Numbered from the stretch's first letter, positions 14,137 through 23,038 are shown. The stretch: 41,115 bases of DNA from Roseomonas nitratireducens (GCF_017813355.1 NZ_JAGIYZ010000031.1:1-41115); one strand, 5' to 3'. A program made the numbers and translations. The notes: generated from the sequence alone by a model not told the origin.

Positions 14137-16044
14137 ATGACGCAGCCCATGCCGGACGCGCCCGAACCGCCGCAGATCACCGATGGCCTCGCCGTGATCG
14201 AGGCCGCGCTGCCCAACCTGCCGCTCGCCCCGGGCGTCTATCGCATGCTCGATGCGAAGGGCGATGCCTTGTACGTGGGCAAGGCGCGCTCGCTGCGGAA
14301 GCGCGTCACTTCCTACACGCAGGTCGCGCGCCTGTCGGAACGGCTGCGCCGCATGGTGTTCGAGACGCGCAGCCTCGAGATCGTGACCACGGGCAGCGAG
14401 GCCGAGGCGCTGCTGCTCGAGGCGAACTTCATCAAGCGCCTGCGCCCGCGCTTCAACATCGTCCTGCGCGACGACAAATCCTATCCGTGGCTCGTCATCA
14501 CCGACGACCATCCCTATCCGCAGATCGCCAAGCATCGCGGCGAACGGCGCAAGGGCGCGTCCTACTACGGCCCCTTCGCCTCGGCCTGGGCGGTGAACCA
14601 GACCATCACGGCGCTGCAGCGCGTCTTCCTGCTGCGATCCTGCCGCGACACCGTCTTCGACAGCCGCACGCGGCCCTGCCTGCTGTTCCAGATCAAGCGC
14701 TGCTCCGCACCCTGCGTCGAGCGCGTCTCCCTTGACGACTACGCCGCGCTGGTGCGGGAGGCGAAGGAATTCCTCTCCGGCGGCACGCCGTCCATCCAGA
14801 AGCGCCTGGCGGCCGAGATGGAGCAGGCAGCCGAGCAGCTGGAATTCGAGCGCGCCGCCGCGCTGCGCGACCGCATCCGCGGCCTGACGCATGTGCAGGG
14901 CAAGGACCGCGTGAACCTCGAAGGCGTGGGCGATGCCGATGTCGTCGCGCTGCACCAGGCGGCCGGGCAGTCCTGCGTGCAGGTCTTCTTCTTCCGCGGC
15001 GGCCGCAACAACGGCAACCGCCCCTACTTCCTCAGCCACGCGAAGCAGGACCAGACGGCGGAGGAGGTGATGGGCACCTTCCTCGCCCAGTTGTACGACG
15101 ACCTGCCGCCGCCGCCGCTCGTCCTGCTCTCCCACGAACCGCCCGAAGCCGGGCTGATCGCCGAGGCGCTCTCGCTCAAGGCCCATCGCAAGGTGGAACT
15201 GCATCGCCCGCAGCGCGGGGAAAAGCGCGAAGCGGTCGAGCACGCCGCGACCAACGCGCGCGAAGCGCTGGAACGCCGGCTCGCCGAGGGCACGGCGCAG
15301 GCGCAGCTGCTCGACGGCGTCGCGGCCATGTTCGGCCTGCCCGCCCCGCCCGAGCGCATCGAGGTCTACGACAACAGCCACATCCAGGGCACGAACCCCT
15401 ATGGCGTGATGATCGTCGCCGGTCCCGGCGGCTTCACGAAGCAGGCCTACCGGAAATTCTCGATCAAGTCGGCGCAGGGCAATGACGACTTCGCCATGAT
15501 GCGGGAAGTGTTCGAACGCCGCTTCGGCCGCGCGCTGCGCGAGGATCCGGGGCGGGAGAGCGACGCCTGGCCCGATCTGGTGCTGATCGACGGCGGCGCC
15601 GGCCAGCTCTCCGCCGCGCAGTCGGTAATGGCGGAACTGGGCGTGGAGGACGTCCCGCTCGTCGCCGTCGCCAAGGGCCCGGACCGCGACGCGGGGCGCG
15701 AATGGTTCCACATGGCCGGGCGGGAGCCGGTGCAGCTGCCCCCGCGCGACCCGGTCCTGTACTACCTGCAGCGCCTGCGGGACGAAGCGCACCGCTTCGC
15801 CATCTCCGCCCACCGCGCCGGGCGATCGAAGGCGCTGACGAAGTCCGAGCTGGACGAGATCCCCGGCATCGGCACGGCGCTGAAGCGCAAGCTGCTCAAC
15901 CATTTCGGCTCGGCGCGCGGGGTGCGGCAGGCCGGGCTCGCCGACCTCGAGGCCTGCCCGGGCATCGGCCCGGCCGTCGCGCGTCGCATCCATGAGCATT
16001 TCCACCCCGGCGCCGCGGTGGCCCCGCGCGGCGGGACCGGCTAA
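14137..16044 (+). CDS. uvrC: Excinuclease ABC subunit C
   Basis: 635 aa, full-length UvrC of nucleotide-excision repair, which cuts on both sides of a lesion after UvrAB loading. The GIY-YIG nuclease domain is near 30-110 (PGVYRML, then [13 protein letters not shown]). A UVR motif ([15 protein letters not shown]) is near 235. The RNase H-like endonuclease domain follows ([22 protein letters not shown]). Tandem helix-hairpin-helix motifs close the protein ([25 protein letters not shown]). The ATG at 14137 sits behind a weak ribosome site; a second ATG at 14149 is possible. No LexA-like GTTC-N7-GTTC box was seen upstream. Confidence 0.96.
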   Translation: MTQPMPDAPEPPQITDGLAVIEAALPNLPLAPGVYRMLDAKGDALYVGKARSLRKRVTSYTQVARLSERLRRMVFETRSLEIVTTGSEAEALLLEANFIKRLRPRFNIVLRDDKSYPWLVITDDHPYPQIAKHRGERRKGASYYGPFASAWAVNQTITALQRVFLLRSCRDTVFDSRTRPCLLFQIKRCSAPCVERVSLDDYAALVREAKEFLSGGTPSIQKRLAAEMEQAAEQLEFERAAALRDRIRGLTHVQGKDRVNLEGVGDADVVALHQAAGQSCVQVFFFRGGRNNGNRPYFLSHAKQDQTAEEVMGTFLAQLYDDLPPPPLVLLSHEPPEAGLIAEALSLKAHRKVELHRPQRGEKREAVEHAATNAREALERRLAEGTAQAQLLDGVAAMFGLPAPPERIEVYDNSHIQGTNPYGVMIVAGPGGFTKQAYRKFSIKSAQGNDDFAMMREVFERRFGRALREDPGRESDAWPDLVLIDGGAGQLSAAQSVMAELGVEDVPLVAVAKGPDRDAGREWFHMAGREPVQLPPRDPVLYYLQRLRDEAHRFAISAHRAGRSKALTKSELDEIPGIGTALKRKLLNHFGSARGVRQAGLADLEACPGIGPAVARRIHEHFHPGAAVAPRGGTG

Positions 16045-16057
16045 GGAACGGGCTGAC

Positions 16058-16684
16058 ATGCCCACCGACCTGCCCAACCTGCTGACGCTGTCCCGGATCG
16101 CCGCGATCCCGGTGCTCGTCGCCTTCGCGGCGGTCGGGGCGCCCTGGGCGGACATGGCGGCCTGCGTGGTCTTCTCGGTCGCGGCCATCACCGACTATTT
16201 CGACGGCAAGATCGCGCGCGACCGCGGCGTCACCTCCTCCTTCGGGCGGATGCTGGACCCGATCGCGGACAAGCTGCTGGTCGGCGCCGCGCTGATGCTG
16301 CTGGTCGGGCTCGACCGGCTGTCCCATGCCGCGCTGTATCCCGCCATCGTGATCATGCTGCGGGAGATCATGGTCTCCGGCCTGCGCGAATACCTGGCCG
16401 AGCTGCGCGTCGGGCTGCCCGTCACGCCGCTCGCCAAGTGGAAGACCGGGGTTCAGATGGGCGCGCTCGGCACGCTGCTCGCCGGCGATACCGGCGCGGG
16501 CGTGATCGGCCTCGGTTTCCTGCCCGTCTCGATGATCGGGGAGGCCGGGCTCTGGGCGGCCGCCGCGCTCACCCTCGCGACCGGCTGGGACTACATCCAG
16601 GCGGGCCTGCGTCACGCGGGCGAACAGGATGCCCGGCCCGCGGTCGCCGAGCGGCCCGCCGGCGAGACCACGGCGCGGCCTTGA
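16058..16684 (+). CDS. pgsA: CDP-diacylglycerol-glycerol-3-phosphate 3-phosphatidyltransferase
   Basis: 208 aa inner-membrane enzyme making phosphatidylglycerol phosphate, the first committed step to PG and cardiolipin. The full CDP-alcohol phosphotransferase signature is present: D56, D59-G60, A63-R64, G73, D77 and D81. About five or six hydrophobic segments follow the expected topology, starting with NLLTLSRIAAIPVLV. It lies 13 bases after uvrC, a pairing common in proteobacteria. The ATG at 16058 gives the usual MxxxLPNxLTLSR start. A polar Ala/Glu tail of about 20 residues ends the protein. Confidence 0.94.
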   Translation: MPTDLPNLLTLSRIAAIPVLVAFAAVGAPWADMAACVVFSVAAITDYFDGKIARDRGVTSSFGRMLDPIADKLLVGAALMLLVGLDRLSHAALYPAIVIMLREIMVSGLREYLAELRVGLPVTPLAKWKTGVQMGALGTLLAGDTGAGVIGLGFLPVSMIGEAGLWAAAALTLATGWDYIQAGLRHAGEQDARPAVAERPAGETTARP

Positions 16685-16737
16685 GACGACGCGGCCGCGG
16701 GCGCATCTTCACAACCATGAGCGCGGAGCGACACCCC

Positions 16738-17364
16738 ATGCGTAGCGGAACGGCGGCCGGCCTGCTGCTCGCCACCACGCTGCTGGCCGGCTGCGGGCCG
16801 GACTGGCAGCCCTCATGGAACATGAGCAGCCAGCCGCCGGTGCCCGGCGACAGCCTCACCATCCGGCGCGTGACGGGGCAGGAGGCTGAATTCTCCCCGC
16901 TGCGGAGCGAGTCGGTGCAGGATCTCCGCCTGTCGGCGGGGGAACTGCGCTCCTCCATCCCCACCGGGCCCGAGGCCGCCATGACCGGCGCCCCCGACTA
17001 CCGCCCGGTGCCGCGCCCCGACATCGAGCGCCAGACCGCCCCGCCGCGCCCCGCCTCCCAGGCGCCGGCGCCGCGGGTGGGCAGTTCCACCCCGCCGCCG
17101 GTCATCTCCCCGCCCCCGCCCGCCCCCGCGCCGCGTCCGCCCGCCACCACCGCCGTGCCGCGGGACCGCGACGCGCCGCTGCGGGACGGCACCGTCGTGA
17201 CCATCCCCGGCCAGCCTTCCGGCGTCGTCACCAACAGCACCGGGCGCGTGTCCACCTTCACCCAGCCGGGCAACCCGGCCGGGGGCGTCGCCGTCCAGGA
17301 TGGCGGCACCACCACCGTCATCCAGCCGGGCGGTCGCGTGACGACCATCCCGACGCCGCGCTGA
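16738..17364 (+). CDS. Proline-rich lipoprotein of unknown function
   Basis: 208 aa. Signal peptide ending in the lipobox LLAGC, so Cys20 should be lipidated. The mature part begins GPDWQPSWNMSSQPPVPGD, continues through a Pro-rich middle (about 95-145; PPPVISPPPPAPAPRPP), and ends with three related segments built on VVTIPGQP, VSTFTQPG and TTTVIQPGG. It resembles cell-envelope lipoproteins with a flexible periplasmic spacer. ATG 16738 is preferred over 16717 because the signal peptide then has normal length and GGAGCG is well placed. I do not recognise a named family. Confidence 0.75.
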   Translation: MRSGTAAGLLLATTLLAGCGPDWQPSWNMSSQPPVPGDSLTIRRVTGQEAEFSPLRSESVQDLRLSAGELRSSIPTGPEAAMTGAPDYRPVPRPDIERQTAPPRPASQAPAPRVGSSTPPPVISPPPPAPAPRPPATTAVPRDRDAPLRDGTVVTIPGQPSGVVTNSTGRVSTFTQPGNPAGGVAVQDGGTTTVIQPGGRVTTIPTPR

Positions 17365-17372
17365 GGCAAGCC

Positions 17373-17624
17373 ATGCGCGTCCTCTATTTCGCCTGGCTGC
17401 GCCAGAAGGTCGGCACCGCCGAGGAGGAGGTGGCGCCGCCCGAGGATGTGCGCGACGTCGGCGGCCTGATCCGCTGGCTCGCTGCGCGCTCCCCCGCCCA
17501 TGCCGCCGCCTTCGCCGACCCGCGCCAGGTGCGCGCCGCGGTGAACCAGGATTTCGCGACCCCGGACCACCCCGTCGCGGCGAATGACGAGGTGGCCTTC
17601 TTCCCGCCCGTCACGGGGGGATGA
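17373..17624 (+). CDS. moaD: Molybdopterin synthase small subunit
   Basis: 83 aa ubiquitin-like sulfur carrier for molybdenum cofactor synthesis. MRVLYFAWLRQKVG opens the beta-grasp fold. VNQDFATPDHPVAANDEVAFFPPVTGG ends in the required Gly-Gly that is adenylated by MoeB and thiocarboxylated. The stop is one base from the moaE ATG, so the two subunits of the synthase are co-translated. Confidence 0.93.
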   Translation: MRVLYFAWLRQKVGTAEEEVAPPEDVRDVGGLIRWLAARSPAHAAAFADPRQVRAAVNQDFATPDHPVAANDEVAFFPPVTGG

Positions 17625-17625
17625 G

Positions 17626-18078
17626 ATGGCGCGCGTGCTGGTGCAGGACGCGGCCTTCGACACGGGCGCCGAGACCGCGGCGCTGACCGCGGGGCGCACC
17701 GATGTCGGCGGCGTCGCGACCTTCCTCGGCGTCTGCCGCGGCGATGACGGCCTCGCGGCGATGGTGCTCGAGCATTATCCCGGCATGACGGAGCGCGCGA
17801 TCGCGCGCATCGCCGCGGAAGCGGAAGCACGCTGGCCGCTGACCGGCTGCACCGTGATCCACCGCGTCGGGCGCATCCTGCCGGGTGAGCCGATCGTGCT
17901 CGTGCTGACCGCCTCCGCCCACCGCGCCGCCGCCCTGGAATCCTGCGCCTTCCTGATCGACTGGCTCAAGACCAAGGCGCCCTTCTGGAAGCGCGAGGAA
18001 TTCTCCGGCGGCGCGCATCGCTGGGTGGAAGCGCGGGCCGAGGACGAGGCGGCGGCCGCGCGCTGGGCCGGCGCGTGA
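17626..18078 (+). CDS. moaE: Molybdopterin synthase catalytic subunit
   Basis: 150 aa. Converts precursor Z (cPMP) to molybdopterin using sulfur from MoaD. Recognisable parts are GGVATFLGVCRG (moaD-tail binding), LEHYPGMTE, IHRVGRILPGE, and the active-site stretch LKTKAPFWKRE with Lys115 and Lys122 at the catalytic positions, followed by HRWVEAR. Its stop overlaps the next gene's GTG. Confidence 0.95.
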   Translation: MARVLVQDAAFDTGAETAALTAGRTDVGGVATFLGVCRGDDGLAAMVLEHYPGMTERAIARIAAEAEARWPLTGCTVIHRVGRILPGEPIVLVLTASAHRAAALESCAFLIDWLKTKAPFWKREEFSGGAHRWVEARAEDEAAAARWAGA

Positions 18079-18443
18079 CACCTGCGCCGCACCTGGTCTC
18101 GATCGTCATTCCCTGCCGCGACCTGGTCCGCCAGCGCGGCTTCTACGAACGCATCCTGCAGCGCCAGCCCACGGAAGCGCGGGCCGGTCTCGTGCGCTTC
18201 GAGCTCGGGCATCTGAGCCTGGTGCTGCGCGCGCGCGGCGACGCGCTGTTCCCGCGTGAGGGCGACCCGGGCGTGATGCTCGGCTTCCGGCTGGAATCGC
18301 AGGACGAGCTGGAACGCTGGCACCGGCGGCTGCTGATGGCGCAGGTCGCGGTGCTGGAACCGCCGACGGCGCAGGATGGCGGCGGCGCGGCGCTGCATGC
18401 CGCGGATCCGGAGGGGAACGTGCTGTGCCTGATGGCGGGGTGA
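18075..18443 (+). CDS. VOC-family (glyoxalase/bleomycin-resistance fold) protein
   Basis: 122 aa, cytoplasmic. A single VOC domain with two beta-alpha-beta-beta-beta halves: SIVIPCRDLVRQRGFYERIL starts the first, and LHAADPEGNVLCLM ends the second with the typical DPxGN motif. The start is a GTG overlapping the moaE stop (GTGA), so it is coupled to moaE. The substrate is unknown; no link to molybdenum cofactor synthesis is established. Confidence 0.75.
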   Translation: MTPAPHLVSIVIPCRDLVRQRGFYERILQRQPTEARAGLVRFELGHLSLVLRARGDALFPREGDPGVMLGFRLESQDELERWHRRLLMAQVAVLEPPTAQDGGGAALHAADPEGNVLCLMAG

Positions 18444-18447
18444 GGAT

Positions 18448-18577
18448 GGGGGGGAGAAGGGAACTTCTCCCCCCCGGCCCCCCCCTCAACCTTCTTTGTC
18501 GGTCGGGGACTGACCTTGGAAGTCAGTTCCCAAAGGACGGGAAAGGGAGGGGGGCCGGGGGAGATTCACCCTCCCCC
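18448..18577. repeat. Complex GC-rich palindromic element
   Basis: About 130 bases made of nested inverted repeats: a 12-bp stem with a GGAA tetraloop (18448-18459 / 18464-18475), a long-range near-perfect repeat (18471-18487 / 18547-18561) enclosing a 9-bp stem (18506-18514 / 18522-18530), and a third stem (18557-18563 / 18571-18577). The first stem could terminate the moaE-VOC transcript. The whole looks like a REP/BIME-type intergenic repeat unit; a related element is at 24845-24864. Confidence 0.5.
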
Positions 18578-18585
18578 GCGCTGCC

Positions 18586-19887
18586 ATGCTGAGCATCCTC
18601 CTCGGCGCCGCGCTGCTCGCCTGGCCCGCCCTGCTCAACGGCTATCCGCTGGTGTTCAGCGACACCGGCGGCTTCCTGCACCAGACGCTCGGCCCGCTGA
18701 TGCTGTGGGACAAGCCCTGGGTCTATGGGCCGCTGCTGCACGCCTTCCACTGGCGGGTCTCCCTGTGGCTGCCGATGGCCGCGCAGGCGCTGATGCTCAG
18801 CCACCTGCTGTGGCTGGCGCAGCGCGCGCTGCGCGACGGCGCGACGCCGGGCGCGCATCTGCTGGTCTGCGCGCTCGCGGCGCTGACGACCGCGCCCTTC
18901 ACCGTCGCGCTGCTGATGCCCGATGCCTTCGCGCCGGCGCTGGTGATCGCGCTCGCGCTGCTCGGCTGCGCGCGGGATGCGCTGTCGCGGGCCGAGGCAG
19001 CCTATCTCGCCGTGCTGTCGGCGCTCGCCATCGCCGCGCATCTCGCCCACCTGCCGATCGCGCTCGCGCTGCTGCTGCCCGCGCTGGTCTTCGGCGGCCT
19101 GCGCGGCGCGCTGCGCGTGGCGCTGCCGCTGGCGGGCGCCGTGCTGCTGCTGCTCGGCACGAACTGGGTCGGGCATGGCCGCGCCGCGCTGTCCCCGCAC
19201 GGCGCGACCTTCATGCTGGCGCGGCTGCAGGCGGATGGGCCGGCGACGGCGGTGATCCGCGCGCGCTGCCCCGCTTCCGGCTGGTATCTCTGCGCCTTCG
19301 CCGACCGGCTGCCGATGGACGCCAACGACTTCCTCTGGGCGGCGGACAGCCCCGTGAACCGCGATGCCGAAGGCCGCGCGCGCTTCCTCGGCGGCGCGCT
19401 GCTCTCGGCCGAGGCCGGCGCGATCGTGGCCGAGACGCTGCGCGCCCATCCGCTCGCGGTGGCCGAGGCGATCCTGCGCAACACGCTGCGGCAATCGGTC
19501 ACGGCGGGCATCGGCGACACGCTCGGCGCCGATCACCTGGCCGCCGCGCTGCGGCCGCGCATCGCCGAGGGCTTCCCCGCGCGGGAGCTCGCCGCCTACG
19601 ACGCCGCGCTGCAGCCGCGGGACGCGCTGCGCGCGGCCCTGCCGCCGCTGGGGACGCTGCACGCGGCGCTGCTGGTCGTCGGCCTGCCGCTTTTGCTGTT
19701 CGGCGCCGCCCGGTCGGGCAGCCGGCGCGCGATCGCCTTCGCCGCCGTGATCGCGATCGGCCTGCTGGCCAACGCGGCCGCCACCGGCGGGCTCTCGGGC
19801 GTCTTCCCGCGCTACCAGGCGCGGATCGCCTGGCTGCTGCCGGTCGGCGCGCTTCTCCTCCTCCTGCCGCGGAGACGCGCTGCATGA
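18586..19887 (+). CDS. Multi-pass membrane protein, paralog 1
   Basis: 433 aa with about nine or ten hydrophobic segments. It begins with a TM segment, followed by the loop NGYPLVFSDTGGFLHQTL containing Asp26, an arrangement reminiscent of GT-C glycosyltransferases, where an acidic residue in the first external loop is catalytic. A large non-membrane region (about 205-345) contains LSPHGATFMLARLQADGPA, RCPASGWYLCAFADRLPMD and NTLRQSVTAGIGDTL. It is clearly paralogous along its whole length to the gene at 19958. I do not recognise a named family; GT-C is a suggestion only. The preceding repeat element provides no good ribosome binding site. Confidence 0.75.
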   Translation: MLSILLGAALLAWPALLNGYPLVFSDTGGFLHQTLGPLMLWDKPWVYGPLLHAFHWRVSLWLPMAAQALMLSHLLWLAQRALRDGATPGAHLLVCALAALTTAPFTVALLMPDAFAPALVIALALLGCARDALSRAEAAYLAVLSALAIAAHLAHLPIALALLLPALVFGGLRGALRVALPLAGAVLLLLGTNWVGHGRAALSPHGATFMLARLQADGPATAVIRARCPASGWYLCAFADRLPMDANDFLWAADSPVNRDAEGRARFLGGALLSAEAGAIVAETLRAHPLAVAEAILRNTLRQSVTAGIGDTLGADHLAAALRPRIAEGFPARELAAYDAALQPRDALRAALPPLGTLHAALLVVGLPLLLFGAARSGSRRAIAFAAVIAIGLLANAAATGGLSGVFPRYQARIAWLLPVGALLLLLPRRRAA

Positions 19888-19961
19888 CCGCCGGGACCAT
19901 CCAGGCCGCGAGCCGACCACCCAGGGAGCGACCCGGCGAGACCCGGGCGCGCGGCGCATGA
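19884..19961 (+). CDS. Possible 25-codon linker ORF
   Basis: ATG overlaps the stop of paralog 1 (ATGA) and its own stop overlaps the ATG of paralog 2 (ATGA). The product MTAGTIQAASRPPRERPG... is Arg/Pro-rich and resembles no domain. It may serve only to carry ribosomes between the two paralogs, or be chance. Codon third positions are less biased than in real genes here. Confidence 0.2.
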   Translation: MTAGTIQAASRPPRERPGETRARGA

Positions 19962-21367
19962 GCACCTTCCTCGTCGTGATGCTCGGCGCCGCGATGCTCG
20001 CCTGGCCGGCGGTGCTGAACGGCTATCCGCTGGTCTTCATCGACAGCGTCTCCTACCTCGGCCAGACGCTGTTTCCCGAATGGCCCTGGGACAAGACGCC
20101 GGCCTATGGCGCCGTGCTGCACCTGTTCCATTGGGGCGTGTCGCTGTGGCCGGCGCTCGGCGCGCAGGCGCTGATGGTCTCCCACCTGCTGTGGATGGCG
20201 CAGCGCGGCGCGCGCGGCGACGCGACGCCGGGGATGCACCTGCTGGTCTGCGCCGTGCTCGCGGCCGGCACGGCGGCGCCCTGGTTCGCCTCGACGCTGA
20301 TGCCCGACGTCATGGCCGGGGTCGCGCCGCTCTGCCTGCTGCTGCTGGCCTTCGCGCGGGACAGGTTCTCCCTCGCGGAGGTGGTGTGGCTGACGCTGCT
20401 CGGCGCCGTCGCGATCGCCTCGCACCTGTCGCACCTGCCGACGGCGCTCGCGCTGGTCGTCTTCGTGGCGCTGGCGACGCGCCGCCTCCTGCCGATCGCG
20501 CGGGCGGCCCTGCCCGTGGGGCTCGCGGTGTTCGGCCTGCTCGTGGCGAATTCCTGGGCCACCGGCCGGCCGGCGCTGTCGCCGCATGGCGCGGTGTTCC
20601 TGCTCGCGCGGCTGCAGGCGGACGGGCCGGCGGCGGCGACGCTGCGCGCCCATTGCCCGCGCGCCGGCTGGGAACTCTGCGCCTTCGCGCGGAACCTGCC
20701 GATGGACAGCGACGCCTTCCTCTGGGATCCGCGCTCGCCGCTGAACCGCACGACGGACGGGCGGCCGCTGGCGATGGGCGGGATGCGCCGGTCGGGCGAG
20801 GCCGCGGAGATCGTCGCGCGCACCTTGTCCGAACGCCCGGCGGAGGTCGCCGACGCGATGGCGCGCAACGCCCTGCGCCAGGCGCTGCTGTTCGAGGTGG
20901 GCGACACGCTCGACAACACGCATCTCGCCGCCTCCGCGCGGCGGGCGATCGACCGGCTGCCGGCCGGGGAGCGCGCCACCTTCGATGCGGGCATGCAGAT
21001 GCGCGGGGAACTGCGGGAGGCCGCGGCGCCCTTCCTCCAGCCGCACCGGATGCTGGTGCTCGCCGCGCTGCCGCTCGCCCTGTTCGCCCTCGCCCTGTCG
21101 GTCTGGCGGCGGGACTGGGTGCGCGCCGGGCTCATCGGCGGCGTGCTGGTGGCGGTCGCCGCCAACGCGGTCGCGACCGGCGCGCTCTCCGCGCCCGTCG
21201 ACCGCTACCAGGCGCGCATCGTGTGGCTGCTGCCGCTCGCGGCGCTGCTCGGCCTCGTGCCGCGCTTCGGCGCGGGCCTTATCGACGATGCGCGGATCCG
21301 CGCGAGGATGAGCGCATGGCGGACCTCCTCCTCATCCTCCCGGTCTTCTTCCTTGCCGGCCTCGTGA
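19958..21367 (+). CDS. Multi-pass membrane protein, paralog 2
   Basis: 469 aa, same architecture as the gene at 18586: a first TM segment, NGYPLVFIDSVSYLGQTL with Asp29, then TM bundles, a soluble region with LSPHGAVFLLARLQADGPA, GWELCAFARNLPMD and GDTLDNTHLAA, and C-terminal TMs ending YQARIVWLLPLAALLGL. The shared ALSPHGA, ARLQADGPA, LCAFA, LPMD and GDTL blocks show a gene duplication. Unlike paralog 1 it has a polar tail (about the last 30 residues, Ser-rich) that reads through the beginning of the next gene and is probably not functional sequence. Function unknown; possibly a GT-C-like or envelope-assembly protein. Confidence 0.75.
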   Translation: MSTFLVVMLGAAMLAWPAVLNGYPLVFIDSVSYLGQTLFPEWPWDKTPAYGAVLHLFHWGVSLWPALGAQALMVSHLLWMAQRGARGDATPGMHLLVCAVLAAGTAAPWFASTLMPDVMAGVAPLCLLLLAFARDRFSLAEVVWLTLLGAVAIASHLSHLPTALALVVFVALATRRLLPIARAALPVGLAVFGLLVANSWATGRPALSPHGAVFLLARLQADGPAAATLRAHCPRAGWELCAFARNLPMDSDAFLWDPRSPLNRTTDGRPLAMGGMRRSGEAAEIVARTLSERPAEVADAMARNALRQALLFEVGDTLDNTHLAASARRAIDRLPAGERATFDAGMQMRGELREAAAPFLQPHRMLVLAALPLALFALALSVWRRDWVRAGLIGGVLVAVAANAVATGALSAPVDRYQARIVWLLPLAALLGLVPRFGAGLIDDARIRARMSAWRTSSSSSRSSSLPAS

Positions 21368-22059
21368 AGGGCGTGGCGGGCTTCGGCCTGCCGACCGTCT
21401 CCATCGCGCTGCTCGCGCTGATGCGCCCGCTGCCGGAGGCGATGGCGCTGATGCTGGTGCCGTCGCTCGCGACCAATCTCTGGCAGGCCTTCGCCGGCGG
21501 CACGCTGCGGCAGGTCGCGCCGCGCATCGGGCCTTTCCTCGCCTGCGCGGCGGCCGCCTGCTTCCTCGCCGCGGGGCTGCTCGCGCGCGCGGATGTCGCG
21601 CTGCTGTCGGGCCTGCTCGGCATCACGCTCGTCGCCTCGGCCGCCTTCGCGCTGGCCGCGCCGTCTCTCCCCGCCCCCGCGCCGCGCGCCGAACGCTGGC
21701 TCGGGCCGCCGATGGGCGCGGTCTCGGGCGCGATCGCGGGGCTGACGGGCAGCTTCCTGGTGCCCGCCGCCCCCTGGCTGCAGGCGATCCGCCTGCCGCG
21801 CGAACAGTTCGTGCAGGGCTTCGGCCTCGGCGTCGTGCTGGTGAACGGCGCGCTGGCGGCGGGGCTCGCTGGCGGGGGGATGCTGCCGGCCGGGCTCGGC
21901 CTCGCCTCCCTCGCCGGCCTCGCGCCCGCCTTCGCGGGCATGGCGCTGGGGCGGCGGGTACGGCTGCGGCTGGACGAGGCCGCCTTCCGCCGCACCGTCC
22001 AGGTGGCGCTCGGGCTGCTCGGGCTCTGGCTCGCGCTGCGCGGCTTCGGGGCTACCTGA
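21316..22059 (+). CDS. TauE/SafE-family sulfite/anion exporter
   Basis: 247 aa with about eight TM segments in two similar halves. The FFLAGLVKGVAGFGLPTVSIALLALM motif of the first half and GAVSGAIAGLTGSFLVPAAPWLQ of the second are typical of the TSUP/TauE-SafE family, which exports sulfite, sulfoacetate or related organosulfur anions. The ATG at 21316 has GAGGATGAG upstream. Its first 52 bases overlap the tail of the preceding membrane-protein gene in another frame; its last 8 overlap the convergent gene at 22052. Confidence 0.87.
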   Translation: MADLLLILPVFFLAGLVKGVAGFGLPTVSIALLALMRPLPEAMALMLVPSLATNLWQAFAGGTLRQVAPRIGPFLACAAAACFLAAGLLARADVALLSGLLGITLVASAAFALAAPSLPAPAPRAERWLGPPMGAVSGAIAGLTGSFLVPAAPWLQAIRLPREQFVQGFGLGVVLVNGALAAGLAGGGMLPAGLGLASLAGLAPAFAGMALGRRVRLRLDEAAFRRTVQVALGLLGLWLALRGFGAT

Positions 22060-23038
22060 TCGCCAGCGCGTTGCCGGGGCTGCCGATGCCCCCGCGCAGG
22101 TGGAGCGGCGCGGCGGTGAAGAAGGCGGTGAAGCGGCCGGTCGCGGCGCTGTCCGCGGCGAGCGCCTCCAGGTCGAAGAACTCGCCGAGGCAGAGGCCGA
22201 GCCGCGCGATCGCCAGGTGCAGCGCCGGCTTCCAGGGGAAGATCGGCCAGGCCTCGACCGTCGGGTTGTCGGCCGCGACCGCCGCGATGCCGGCATCCCA
22301 GAGGAAGCGCCACATCGGTTCCTGCCCGTCGAGCCCTGAATAGTCCCGCGCGCCCGCCTCCCCCTGGATCAGCAGGTGCCGCGCGGCCGCGCCGGGCGCG
22401 GCGCGGAAGGCCGCGAGCCAGCCCGTCCGCACCAGCAGGATGTCGCCCGGCCGCAGCGCCACGCCCTGCGCGGCGAGGCAGGCGACGAGGTCCTCGGCCG
22501 TCGCGCGCCGCCCGCCCATCGGGCCCCAGTCCCGCCCCGTGCGGGCGAAGTGCCGGGGCAGGTCCGCCAGCACGCAGCGCCCCGCCATGCCATGCGCCAG
22601 CGCCTTGTCGATGCCGTTGCGGCTGGCCGCCCCGTGCATGATCGAGGCGAGCGGCGCGTGGTTGTAGAAGCCGTGCGTCGGGTCGGCGAAGTGGCTCAGC
22701 CCGTCCCATTGCGTGCTGGCCTGGAGCCAGAACCCGTCCAGCCGGTCGTCGCGCGTCACGCGGCCAGGATGTTCCTCGGCCACCATCACGGGCGTGGGCG
22801 CGGCACGGCGGCGATGGGCGCCGTCCAGCGCGGCGCCGAAGGGTTCGTCCAGCGGCAGGTTCAGGTTGAAGCGGCGCCCGTCGCGGATCTCCTCCCGCGC
22901 TGCGGCGACCGTCGCGTCGGTGATGCGGTTGAGCGTGCCGACCTCGTCCGCCGGTCCCCAGACGCCCCAGGCGAGCGGCAGGCCGGTCGGGTCGTCGGCG
23001 GGGCGGGGCAGGTCGTCGTAGCGGGGCAGGGTTGGCAT
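22052..23038 (-). CDS. Cyclase-family (kynurenine-formamidase-like) hydrolase
   Basis: 328 aa, PF04199 'cyclase' superfamily of metal-dependent amidohydrolase-like enzymes. The signature here is STQWDGLSHFADPTHGFYNH, the longer variant of HxGTHxDxPxH seen in fungal and proteobacterial members of about 320-340 aa. VRTGW, EPMWRFLWDAGIAAVAADNPTVEAWP and LHLAIARLGLCLGEFFDLEAL are the other conserved blocks. Members hydrolyse formamide, lactone or amide bonds; the substrate here is unknown. The ATG at 23038 has GGAGG about 12 bases upstream, rather far. A short in-frame extension was not preferred. Confidence 0.82.
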   Translation of the reverse strand: MPTLPRYDDLPRPADDPTGLPLAWGVWGPADEVGTLNRITDATVAAAREEIRDGRRFNLNLPLDEPFGAALDGAHRRRAAPTPVMVAEEHPGRVTRDDRLDGFWLQASTQWDGLSHFADPTHGFYNHAPLASIMHGAASRNGIDKALAHGMAGRCVLADLPRHFARTGRDWGPMGGRRATAEDLVACLAAQGVALRPGDILLVRTGWLAAFRAAPGAAARHLLIQGEAGARDYSGLDGQEPMWRFLWDAGIAAVAADNPTVEAWPIFPWKPALHLAIARLGLCLGEFFDLEALAADSAATGRFTAFFTAAPLHLRGGIGSPGNALAIR

